DNA from: a virus
Length of the DNA stretch: 40,255 nt
IMG/VR virus record: IMGVR_UViG_3300027708_000034
Span: 82,332-122,586 of that record
Strand: one strand, 5' to 3'
The first letter of the stretch is position 1; every line of letters begins with the position of its first letter. Both the position numbers and the translations under genes were made by a program. Positions 1-8,900 of this stretch are shown here, one piece after another. The notes under the pieces were generated by a model. The model was not told where the DNA came from and searched no databases. It was given only the letters and a program-made list of their open reading frames with translations.

Positions 1-366
1 ACCTCCAGAGGTAGCAGGAATGCTGGCATCTCGACCAGCTGCACCACCACCACCACCCAGTGTAAGCACACTGATGCCGCTGCCGACAAATGTAGACGTA
101 GTGCCAGTGGTGCCCGCTCCTGATGCCGCAGCACCAGCGCCGCCTGAACCCACTACGATAGAATATGTTTGTCCGCATATCAATGCAATGCTGCCTGCAA
201 GTGCTCCACCTGCACCTCCACCACCTGCCAATCCTTGACTATTACCAACTCCGCCACCCCCACCACCACCAGCTACTACTAAGTATTGTGCAGAGTAGGC
301 AGGCACGGTTACGCTAGTCTGCATATTGAAACTGCCGTTGAAACTTATACCACCGGTGATTATCAT
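1..366 (-). CDS. Glycine-rich phage tail adhesin, N-terminal part (runs off left edge)
   Basis: This reading frame opens with ATG at 366 and stays open to the window edge, giving 122 residues without a stop. The first 25 residues are mixed beta-type sequence. They lead into AQYLVVAGGGGGGVG at about residue 30, followed by glycine/alanine-rich segments with GGGGAGG, GSGGAGAAAS and LGGGGGAAGRD. A 'YLVVAGGGGGG' entry into a poly-glycine lattice is typical of phage tail-tip proteins with a glycine-rich receptor-binding domain, as in T4-type distal adhesins. The gene follows the 133-residue fibre partner gene by 22 bp, at the end of the fibre array, which fits a distal adhesin. No clear Shine-Dalgarno sequence precedes the ATG, so the exact start is uncertain. 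The glycine codons create a long proline-rich open frame on the opposite strand, which is not a gene. Confidence 0.72.
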   Translation of the reverse strand, partial: MIITGGISFNGSFNMQTSVTVPAYSAQYLVVAGGGGGGGVGNSQGLAGGGGAGGALAGSIALICGQTYSIVVGSGGAGAAASGAGTTGTTSTFVGSGISVLTLGGGGGAAGRDASIPATSGG

Positions 367-388
367 GTTAGTAGTTGTAATGTACTTG

Positions 389-790
389 TTAACTGCAACT
401 TAACCCTTGCAACTCGTCTAATGTACTAGCAGTATTTACTAGATCAGTGATGGCACGTAATCTATTTTTTTCTGCTACGACGGTGGTGGTATCTGCGCCA
501 GTTTCCAAAGCTCGCTGGAATAAGATATCTTGTGCTGCCAACAGTGGAGTTCTTTCTGCACGTAGTCTAGTTCTAGTTAATTCTTGTGCCCGTGCAAAGT
601 TGACTGCGACTGTGCCGTCGACTAGTTCCCAGGCGTCAAACCAATAATCGCTCACTGTAATATCATCAGTATCTATGATGATAGAATGTTCAGGCGTGTC
701 TTTGGCCTTGACATAGTCTATATCTAGTTCTGGATTTGGAGCAACAATAGTGACTCCGCCTTTATTGTTTGTATATACGATTGTTTTCAT
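389..790 (-). CDS. Putative tail-fibre assembly/chaperone-like protein, copy 1
   Basis: This is a 133-residue protein encoded directly after the 955-residue fibre gene. Its ATG overlaps the fibre stop codon as TAATG, so translation is probably coupled. The C-terminal part (about residue 50 on) contains FDAWELVDGTVAVNFARAQ and an Arg-rich helix with ERTPLLAAQDILFQRALETG and EKNRLRAITDL. This helical pattern resembles small fibre-assembly proteins encoded after tail-fibre genes (R-x-R-N-x-L-L ... LRDIT type); the family assignment is by pattern only. A paralogue lies at 5494-5898, also directly behind a fibre gene. The two share nearly identical C-terminal sequence while the first ~50 residues differ, which suggests the N-terminus is matched to the partner fibre. 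It could instead be a minor virion component. Confidence 0.7.
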   Translation of the reverse strand: MKTIVYTNNKGGVTIVAPNPELDIDYVKAKDTPEHSIIIDTDDITVSDYWFDAWELVDGTVAVNFARAQELTRTRLRAERTPLLAAQDILFQRALETGADTTTVVAEKNRLRAITDLVNTASTLDELQGLSCS

Positions 791-3657
791 TATATGAATA
801 CCGCCACTGATACGGCTGCTAGGTTTGTTGAAACAAAAGAAGAATTTACTGTTAGAGCATCTATGACAGAAACTGAGCTAGCATAGGCACCAACAACACC
901 TTGACCAACTCCTAGATTTCTAGCCGACGCCACAGTAGAAGCGTAGGCTGTTGGTAATGGATTATTTAAATTTATTTGGAATGATCCTGTGCCACCGCGA
1001 GCTACACTACTGACATTAAAACTCCTATACATAGTCGGCGGAGTCGTGGTTCCATCAAAGTATACAAACGCCCAAGCAAATTTAGCAATTTCTGTACCCG
1101 TGCTGTCTTTTATCACAGGTGCCGTTAATGGAGCAGCTGACAGTATCTGTGCCACACCATTGTACGTATTAGTACCGCTGACATAGCCAATACCGGTACC
1201 TAGGTACGCAGCTTGGAAATAGTTAGCACCAGCTTGAGTTTGTACTGCCACTGTGGTGGCCACATAAACTCGCATGTCAACATAGTCACCGGTGCCGTTT
1301 AGGTATACCATCGCAGATCCCATGGGCCCTTGTGCAGATGCCAACTCTCCCCTATAACCATTGGTGGCATCAAATGTGCCATTCTTGAGGAAATCTACAC
1401 TGCAATTAACCACACTGGCCAGTTGAACCATACCTGTCAGTAGGTAATAACCTGCCGTAGGAGGGCAGAAACTGTAGGCTGGTACCGTCAATCCATTTAG
1501 GGTAACCGGGGATGCCGTGGCATTAAATGCATTGGCATTATCCCAATTCTTATTTGAAAAAGATATTTTAGTCTGCTGTGTACCAGTTAAACTTTGCCCG
1601 CCAGTGGCTGCATAAGTAAAAAATGTAGGCTCCGAACTGGCAACTGCTTGACTGTTGGCCACTGTAGGACCAGTGATATCCAACCAATAGCTGCTGGTAC
1701 TATCGCTGGTATATCGATATATGTCATCTGTTGATGTATTATACCAAATATCACCTGCTGTGGGATTAGCTGGTGGAGTGCTGGTACTGCTGGTACGTAC
1801 TCCGCCACCTACGATATTTCCGCCCACATTCAAATTTCCACCAATGCCCGTGCCACCAGTTACCTGTAGCGCACCGGTCGTAGTCGATGTAGAAGTGGCA
1901 GTACTGGTTATCGTGGCAGTGGATGCTGACAGTAATCCAACACCGGTAATAAATCCACTGCCAGCTACACCGGCAGTTACGATACTGGTGGCAGTTACGA
2001 CACCGCCAACAAATAGTCCGCCACCTATACCAACTCCGCCCACTACCTGTAGGGCACCTGAATTGGTACTGGTTGTGCTGGCAGTGCTGGAAATAACGAA
2101 TGTACTAGTAGTACCAGTATTGGCAGTACCTGCTGCGGCATATTGACCAATAGTGGCAGTGGTGATGATCTGTGCGCCAGCGATGAATGACGCAGTTCCT
2201 ATATAAACAGCACCACCGATGCCAACTCCACCCGTTACTATCAATGCACCAGTCGTAGTTGATGTTGATGTAGCAGTACTGGTTATCGTAGCAGTGGATG
2301 CTGACAAAAATCCAAGACCGGTAATAAATCCAGCACCAGCACCTATAGTTACAATACTAGTGGCAGTTATCACACCACCAACATATAATCCGCCGCCCAC
2401 GCCAACTCCACCTACTACCTGTAGGGCACCTGAATTGGTACTGGTTGTGCTAGCAGTGCTGGAAATAACGAATGTGCCAGTAGTACCTGTACTGGCGGCA
2501 GATGCCGCAGCATATTGACCAATAGTAGCAGTGGTGATGATCTGCGCGCCAGCGATGAATGACGCAGTTCCTATATAAACAGCACCACCGATGCCAACAC
2601 CACCTGTGACAGTCAAAGCGCCAGTGGTAGTTGACGTTGATGTAGCTGTTCCAGTGACTGTGACTGTGGTAGCAGTTATGCTAGTGGCAGTTATTATTGC
2701 TGCGCTTATCAATGCGGCACCAGTGATAGATCCACCTGATCCAGTGGTTACGATCCTACCACCTAGATATAAATCTCCACCAATTCCAACACCACCTGTG
2801 ACTATCAAAGCACCAGTCGTAGTGCTTGTTGAACTGGCTGTACTGCTGATATTAGCGGTGCCAATAGTAGCAGCACCAGTGATAGTGGCTGTGACACTAC
2901 TGATTAAACTAGCACCAGTGATAGATCCGCCAGAACCAGTGGTCACAAATCTACCACCTATATATAAATCTCCACCAATACCAGCTCCGCCCGTTACCTG
3001 TAAGGCACCTGTACTAGTCGATGTCGCAGAAGTTAAATTGGATATGACAAAAGTGGTAGTGGTACCTGTTGTAGATCCTCCTCCACCAGTGAATAGTACA
3101 CCATTTTGATATAAATTACCACCGAAATAGATGTTACCGCCAATGCCCACACCGCCACGTACCTGTAGCGCACCCGTGTTAGTACTGGTGCTGCTGGTAG
3201 TGTTTAATATTATAAATGTGCTGGTAGTACCTGTGCTATTAGACCCGATTGCCTGACCACCCGGACCATATATATTTCCACCAACCCATAAGTCTCCGCC
3301 AATACCAGCGCCGCCACGTACCTGCAGAGCACCTGTTGTGGTACTGGTGCTGCTGGTGGTGTTTAATATTATAAATGTGCTGGTAGTACCTGTGCTATTA
3401 GACCCAATTGCCTGACCACCCGGACCATATATATTTCCACCAACCCATAAGTCTCCGCCAATGCCTGCGCCGCCACGTACTTGTAGAGCACCGGTGTTGG
3501 TACTAGTACTGGATGCTGTGGAAGTTACAGATAGCGTAGTAGTACCTGTGACATTGCCAACGACTCTAATCCATGCTCCCTTGGTGGAATTATAGATGTA
3601 GGTAATACCGTTTGCTACTGCTGTTTGACCGTTTACTGGGGATGCTGGTAATGCCAT
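790..3657 (-). CDS. Repeat-rich tail fibre protein with C1q-like tip (955 aa)
   Basis: The N-terminal cap (residues 1-35; NGQTAVANGITYIYNSTKG, then W) is shared with the next two fibre genes upstream and probably anchors the fibre to its neighbour. Residues ~40-620 hold ten GALQVxGGxGIGGxLYVGG repeats separated by STSTxTGTTSTFVISN-type linkers, predicted to be an all-beta trimeric shaft. At ~634 a GDIWYNTSTDDIYRYT module starts. Residues ~730-820 look like a C1q/TNF-type jelly roll (AGYYLLTGMVQLA, then VDFLKNG). A GTGIGYVSGTNTYNGVAQIL connector leads to a final beta domain starting near FVYFDGTTTPP. The architecture matches the 1642-residue protein, so the two are paralogous fibres with different tips. 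GGAG lies 11-14 bp before the ATG, inside the end of the preceding gene. Ser/Thr/Gly dominate the composition, and several repeat cassettes are near-identical in DNA. Confidence 0.85.
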   Translation of the reverse strand: MALPASPVNGQTAVANGITYIYNSTKGAWIRVVGNVTGTTTLSVTSTASSTSTNTGALQVRGGAGIGGDLWVGGNIYGPGGQAIGSNSTGTTSTFIILNTTSSTSTTTGALQVRGGAGIGGDLWVGGNIYGPGGQAIGSNSTGTTSTFIILNTTSSTSTNTGALQVRGGVGIGGNIYFGGNLYQNGVLFTGGGGSTTGTTTTFVISNLTSATSTSTGALQVTGGAGIGGDLYIGGRFVTTGSGGSITGASLISSVTATITGAATIGTANISSTASSTSTTTGALIVTGGVGIGGDLYLGGRIVTTGSGGSITGAALISAAIITATSITATTVTVTGTATSTSTTTGALTVTGGVGIGGAVYIGTASFIAGAQIITTATIGQYAAASAASTGTTGTFVISSTASTTSTNSGALQVVGGVGVGGGLYVGGVITATSIVTIGAGAGFITGLGFLSASTATITSTATSTSTTTGALIVTGGVGIGGAVYIGTASFIAGAQIITTATIGQYAAAGTANTGTTSTFVISSTASTTSTNSGALQVVGGVGIGGGLFVGGVVTATSIVTAGVAGSGFITGVGLLSASTATITSTATSTSTTTGALQVTGGTGIGGNLNVGGNIVGGGVRTSSTSTPPANPTAGDIWYNTSTDDIYRYTSDSTSSYWLDITGPTVANSQAVASSEPTFFTYAATGGQSLTGTQQTKISFSNKNWDNANAFNATASPVTLNGLTVPAYSFCPPTAGYYLLTGMVQLASVVNCSVDFLKNGTFDATNGYRGELASAQGPMGSAMVYLNGTGDYVDMRVYVATTVAVQTQAGANYFQAAYLGTGIGYVSGTNTYNGVAQILSAAPLTAPVIKDSTGTEIAKFAWAFVYFDGTTTPPTMYRSFNVSSVARGGTGSFQINLNNPLPTAYASTVASARNLGVGQGVVGAYASSVSVIDALTVNSSFVSTNLAAVSVAVFI
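1858..2603. repeat. Two tandem 372-bp units in the 955-aa fibre gene
   Basis: Each 124-codon unit carries a GALxVTGGVGIGGAVYIGTA segment, an IAGAQIITTATIGQYAA segment and a GALQVVGGVGxGGGLxVGG segment. The landmark at 2171 recurs at 2543, exactly 372 bp later. A related pair is present in the 1642-aa fibre at about 6900-7550. Confidence 0.85.
3139..3456. repeat. Two tandem 159-bp units in the 955-aa fibre gene
   Basis: Units encode FIILNTTSSTSTxTGALQVR followed by GGAGIGGDLWVGGNIYGPGG. Stretches beginning at 3202 and 3361 are almost the same over ~95 bases. The same stretch appears in the other fibre gene at 9208-9303, with a more diverged copy at 8889-8985. Confidence 0.85.
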
Positions 3658-3660
3658 ATG

Positions 3661-5457
3661 TTATAACTCCGCACTTATATATGCTGTTCCGCCGTCAATT
3701 ACGCTGCCCGAAGTAAGTAATGCTCTTTTAACGCTGGAACGCACTGCGGCACCTGCTGAACCAGATATTGTAGGTATTATTCGTTTTTCTAAATAATTTA
3801 TCATATCCCACCATCCATTGCTATCGTACTGTGCGCCTTTTGTCAACGTATATATTTTCGCTGTTTCATAATACCTCTGACACAAGGCCAGCTCTGTAGT
3901 AATAGGTCTGCGTTCAAAGGGGGTTGCCACTGTGCCTGGTTCCAGTTGAACCGCACCTATCTGCCAAGTACCAGATATTTGCGCGCCCACTGAGAACACA
4001 ATTTCAATACCAGTTGTGGCAGCAGCGGGTATGATAATATTAGTAGAATATCGTGTGAGCGTACTGGATACTGTGAATGTACCAGTGGCAATTTGTGTTC
4101 GAGTAGGCGATGCTAGTGTACCAAATGTATCCGCAGTATTGGCATAGTATGCTGTCCAAGTCACTGTAGTAAGTAAACTGTTAGCAAGATATGCACTCAA
4201 TGTCACAGTAGTGCCATTAAGTTCGTAACAGTTAACCGCTTCAATTCTCTGACCAAACCCTATAGCAGTTGTACTGGCAGCACCAGTGAACTGATATAGA
4301 TACTGTAGTGCGCCAGAACCTGCTACTTGTTGCCCAGTCACGTTGGCACCAGTTGAGTAGGCATACCAGCGATCCACAGTATAGGCTAGGGCGGCGGCTG
4401 CTGTAATGGTCTGTGACGAACCCGAGTTGCGTTGATCTGTAGTCATGGCCCCATTAATAATCCTATTGTGCATGCCAAGACTATTGGCCGTAATAAACTG
4501 TGTGCTATCTGGCAGTGTAACTGGTCCTATGGATACTGGTGTTTGCTGTGCTGAGTAAATTGATAGTCCAACACCTCCCACATTGGTTACAGTAAAACTA
4601 CTTGTGCTGGCATCCACGACAGGAACGGTTTGGCAGGTCAGTAATGAGGTATTTGTTATAGCAGTCAGTGGTGCTGAGGGTACTGTAAATGCTGCGGTGT
4701 AAACTGCTGTACCCCTAACTATACGTAAATTGGAGATAAAACCAGTATATCTTGTATTTTGTATACTGCCTATATCAACTGTATATCCCGACGGTCCCTG
4801 CGGGGTTCCAGATTTTGCCACAGAAAATGCTTGTATTCCATTAATATACCCTTTTAATGTTGTACTAGAGTTTGTGTAAACCATTGCAATATGATTCCAC
4901 GAATTTAATGGCACGGTTGATGAACTGGTGGCAAAATTTGAACTACCGTTATAGTAAAAGAAAACTAAATTTCCTGAAGAATTTGTTCCAAAAGACCAGT
5001 AGTTAGTGCTGCCGACAGGATCACCATATGCTATTTGTAAAGGGCCCGTCCCACCTGCAGATGCATTTACTGTATTGTAAACCCACATTTCAATTGTATA
5101 ATCAGTATCCCACCACTGTACTGTTGATATATTATATGGAACCGTTAAATATTGTCCGCTTCCGTTGAACGAGTTAGCATACACATTGGTACTCAGATAG
5201 GTCACTGCGTTGGCCACTGTGGGGCCGGTGATGTCCAACCAGTAAAAACCCACGCCGTCTGTGGTGTATCGATAGATATCATCAGTGGCAGAATCATACC
5301 AAATATCGCCTACTTTGGGATTCGAGGGTGCAGTAGCACTGGTGGTGGAAGTTACTGTGGCAACCCTGGTCCAAGTACCGGATGTGGAATTATACACATA
5401 GGTGATACCATTCAGTGTAGTGGTCTGTCCATTTAAAGGTGATACAGGAAAAGCCAT
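3661..5457 (-). CDS. Tail fibre / receptor-binding protein with LamG-like lectin domain (598 aa)
   Basis: The N-terminal cap (NGQTTTLNGITYVYNSTSG, then W) and a GDIWYDSATDDIYRYTTDG module (residues ~45-80) are shared with neighbouring fibres, but the GALQV repeats are absent. Residues ~97-270 form a concanavalin A/LamG-like domain: SFNGSGQYLTVPYN, then YTIEMWVYN, SWNHIAMVYTNSS, GYINGIQ and GFISNLRIVRGTAVY are its usual landmarks. The C-terminal half starts near residue 331 with HNRIINGAM...DQRN and includes QLEPGTVATPFERRPITTEL near 504. Both are common in phage receptor-binding tips with carbohydrate-binding jelly rolls. AAGGA sits 8-12 bp before the ATG, a good ribosome binding site. Its place between two long fibres suggests a short side fibre or spike on the same baseplate complex. 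Confidence 0.83.
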   Translation of the reverse strand: MAFPVSPLNGQTTTLNGITYVYNSTSGTWTRVATVTSTTSATAPSNPKVGDIWYDSATDDIYRYTTDGVGFYWLDITGPTVANAVTYLSTNVYANSFNGSGQYLTVPYNISTVQWWDTDYTIEMWVYNTVNASAGGTGPLQIAYGDPVGSTNYWSFGTNSSGNLVFFYYNGSSNFATSSSTVPLNSWNHIAMVYTNSSTTLKGYINGIQAFSVAKSGTPQGPSGYTVDIGSIQNTRYTGFISNLRIVRGTAVYTAAFTVPSAPLTAITNTSLLTCQTVPVVDASTSSFTVTNVGGVGLSIYSAQQTPVSIGPVTLPDSTQFITANSLGMHNRIINGAMTTDQRNSGSSQTITAAAALAYTVDRWYAYSTGANVTGQQVAGSGALQYLYQFTGAASTTAIGFGQRIEAVNCYELNGTTVTLSAYLANSLLTTVTWTAYYANTADTFGTLASPTRTQIATGTFTVSSTLTRYSTNIIIPAAATTGIEIVFSVGAQISGTWQIGAVQLEPGTVATPFERRPITTELALCQRYYETAKIYTLTKGAQYDSNGWWDMINYLEKRIIPTISGSAGAAVRSSVKRALLTSGSVIDGGTAYISAEL

Positions 5458-5493
5458 TAGTGATCCTTGATTGAAATATTTTGTATGGTAAGA

Positions 5494-5898
5494 TTAAACA
5501 CAGGTCAAACCCCGTAACTCGTCTAATGTACTAGCAGTATTTACTAGATCAGTGATGGTACGTAATCTATTTTTTTCTGCCACGATTGTGGTAGTATCCG
5601 CTGATGTTTCCAAGGCTCGCTGGAACAAGATATCTTGCGCCGCCAATAAAGGAGTTCTTTCCGCACGTAGTCTAGTTCTAGTTAATTCTTGTGCCCGTGC
5701 AAAATTGACTGCGACTGTGCCGTCGACTAGTTCCCAGGCGTCAACAAATTCATCAGATGGGGGCAGGGATTCGGTATCAACTATGATTGCTCCGGGTGGA
5801 CAATCTCTTGCTAAAACTGTTTCGATAGGCAACTCGCCAGATGGTGAACATATGAATACATTCGTACCGTTGGGGTTTTTATAGATTATTGCTTTCAT
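5494..5898 (-). CDS. Putative tail-fibre assembly/chaperone-like protein, copy 2
   Basis: This 134-residue paralogue of the protein at 389-790 is encoded 3 bp after the stop of the 1642-residue fibre. The segment from FVDAWELVDGTVAVNFARAQ to the C-terminus is almost the same as in copy 1, with differences such as TSADTTTIVAE and LRGLTCV. The first ~50 residues (MKAIIYKNPNGTNVFICSPS...) are only distantly similar. Co-location of each copy with a long repeat fibre supports a fibre-specific assembly role, although no biochemical motif proves it. A GGAT element 8-11 bp upstream of the ATG is the only candidate ribosome binding site. A 36-bp gap then separates it from the 598-residue fibre gene. 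Confidence 0.7.
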   Translation of the reverse strand: MKAIIYKNPNGTNVFICSPSGELPIETVLARDCPPGAIIVDTESLPPSDEFVDAWELVDGTVAVNFARAQELTRTRLRAERTPLLAAQDILFQRALETSADTTTIVAEKNRLRTITDLVNTASTLDELRGLTCV

Positions 5899-5901
5899 GT
5901 T

Positions 5902-8900
5902 TTATCCAAAAAATGCAACATACGTTATTGCATCTCGCAAGGCAGCGCCAGCCGCGTTATACGTCTGCATTTGACAATTTGCCGCAGCGGGGACTGAGAT
6001 GGCAACTACTGTATTACCAAAGCCCGTGTTGCCGGTCATTACGTAATTTGCGTTTGGCAGAGCATTAGTAAATGTAATTGTAAAATTTCCGGTAGATTGC
6101 TTAGTCACACTGGACACATTAAAACTACCACTAATCGTCGGCGAGGCTATGGTGCCATCAAACTTTACCCATGCCTTGGCAAACTGCCCAATTTCTACTC
6201 CTGCACTGTCTTTTATCAAAGGTGCTGTTGATGTTGATGCAGATAGTATCTGTGCCACACCATTGTACGTATTAGTACCGCTGACATAGCCAATGCCGGT
6301 ACCAAGATAATAACCTTGGAAAAAACAACCTGGATTTAGAGCAGCCACTGTTGCTGCTGCTCCGCAGTACGCAGAAATATCTATGTAATCTGTGGTTCCG
6401 TTGCAGTAAATTACCGCACTAACCGAACTCTGTACAGCATTACTACTGGCTGTAGCAAAATTATCGCTACCCGATTTATAGCCGCCACCATTTTTACGAA
6501 TTATGATCAATAATTCTTGATTGGTCACTGGAGCTCTTATACCTGCGCTAATCTGATAGTATCCGGCAACAGTAGGTGTAAATGTCGAAGTGGCAGTAGA
6601 ATACATACCAACGGTGTTATCAAATTCAACTTGAGTATAATTAATTTTGGTAGTACCCGCACCTAAACTTTGTGTAACAGCAGTACCATATGAAAAAGTA
6701 GGTTGAGTATATGATGTCACTGCTGTACCGGCTCCAGTAGGGCCAGTGATGTCTAACCAAACACTTGTAGCGCCATCTGTGGTATAACGATAGATATCGT
6801 CAGTTGCAGTATTATACCAAATGTCGCCCACTGTGGGATTAGTCGGTGCTGTGCTGGTACTACTAGTACGTATACCTCCACCCGTGACTGAACCACCAAT
6901 ATTGACGTTACCGCCTACGCCAACACCACCTATTACCTGTAGAGCTCCGGTATTGGTTGAAGTAGAACTAGCAGTGCTAGAAATAATGAATGTAGCTGTC
7001 GTACCAGTACTGGCCGCAGATGCCGCGGCATACAATCCAATACTAGCAGTGGTGATGATCTGTGCGCCGGCAATGAATGAAGCAGTTCCTATATAAACAG
7101 CGCCACCGATGCCAACTCCGCCAGAGACAATTAAAGCACCTGTATTGGTCGATGTAGAAGTGGCAGTACTGATTATCGTGGCAGTGGATGCTGATATGAA
7201 AGCAGCACCAGTTATGTAACCAGTTCCAGTAGCGCCACTTGTTACGAAACTGGTAGCAGTTATCACGCCCCCTACATATATGCCACCGCCAACTCCTACA
7301 CCGCCCACTACCTGCAAGGCACCTGAATTAGTACTGGTTGTACTGGCAGTACTGGAAATAATGAATGTAGCTGTCGTACCAGTACTGGATGAGGAGGATG
7401 CTGCGGCATAGAGACCAATAGTGGCAGTGGTGATGATCTGAGCGCCGGCAATGAATGAAGCAGTTCCTATATAAACAGCGCCACCAATGCCAACTCCGCC
7501 TGCTATAGTCAACGCACCGGTAGTAGTACCTGTGCTGGCTGTGGTATTGAATGTTCTGATGATGTCATCAGTTTGTATTATCGTAGTAGTGACTGTGGTG
7601 AACTGAATCGTCAATTGATTGGCAGTTATATTTCCACCCACATACAAATCGCCACCGATGCCAACTCCACCTGTTACAACCAATGCACCTGTAGTAGTCG
7701 ATGTGCTAGTTGCTGTATCATATACTATTACCTGTGTGGCTGTGGAAAATATAGCATCACCACTGCCATCTGGGTCTATTAATAAATTGGCATTTGAACC
7801 TACTGGATATGTCGTGATACTTGTGAATGCTGCTTGAGGTGCTGTTATTTGCCCGCCAATACCTACTCCACCACGTACTTGTAGAGCACCTGTCGTAGTA
7901 CTGGTGCTGCTGGTAGTGTTTAATATTACAAATGTGCTGGTGGTACCTGTCGTAATACTGCCAGATGTCAATGCTGAATAACCACCGGCGTAAATCGTTC
8001 CACTGACATATAAATCTTTGCCTATGCCGGCGCCACCTGACACTTGCAAGGCTCCGGAATTGGTTGACGTGCTGTTAGTGGTATTTGATATCACAAATGT
8101 ACTGGTAGTACCAGTGGTCACAACTCCGTAAGCAATACCACTGTTAACATCAACGATCGTGCCGCTGATGTATAAATTACCGCCAATACCCACGCCACCT
8201 GTGACTACTAGTGCGCCAGAGTTAGTGCTGGTGCTATTAGTAGTTCCACTGACTAAAATTGTGTTTGTGGCCGTTAAATTCAGTGTGGTAATATAGGCCA
8301 CTCCGCTGATGCTGCCTAAACCGCCATCTGTTATAAAACTGCTGGCATAAACAGCTCCACCAACTCCCAGCCCCCCACTTACAATCACAGCACCACTTTG
8401 CGTACTAGTTGATGTGGCAGTGTTGGCAACTATCACAGGTGTTTTGAATGTACCACTGCTAAATGTTAGATTGGGCGCACTCAAGTTGCCAGAAACAGTG
8501 ACATTCTGAGCACAGATAGAACTGACGCCGGTGATAGATCCAGAAGATGCCGTATTTCCTACAGTTACGACACCACCAACACTCAAATTCTCTCCAATAC
8601 CAACACCGCCTGTAACTACCAAAGCACCAGTTATTGTGGATGTTGAACTGCTTGTGTTAGTGATGAAAACTTGCGACTGGAATGTGCCGCTGTTATATGA
8701 TAGATTTGGTGCTGTTAAACTTCCAGTAACATTGATGTTGGTCACTACAATATTACTAACACCAGTGATGGATCCAAACGATGCTGTACTGCCAACTGTT
8801 ACGTTGCCGCCGATATTAACGCATCCGACGATGCCTGCACCACCACGTACTTGTAGAGCACCTGTGTTGGTACTGGTACTGCTGGTGGTGTTTAATATTA

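Noticed and set aside
1721-3109. Long proline/valine-rich open frames on the plus strand opposite the fibre genes
   Set aside because: They recur wherever the GALxVxGGxGIG repeats occur, as expected of the reverse complement of Gly/Thr/Ser codons, and have no ribosome binding sites or gene-like order.
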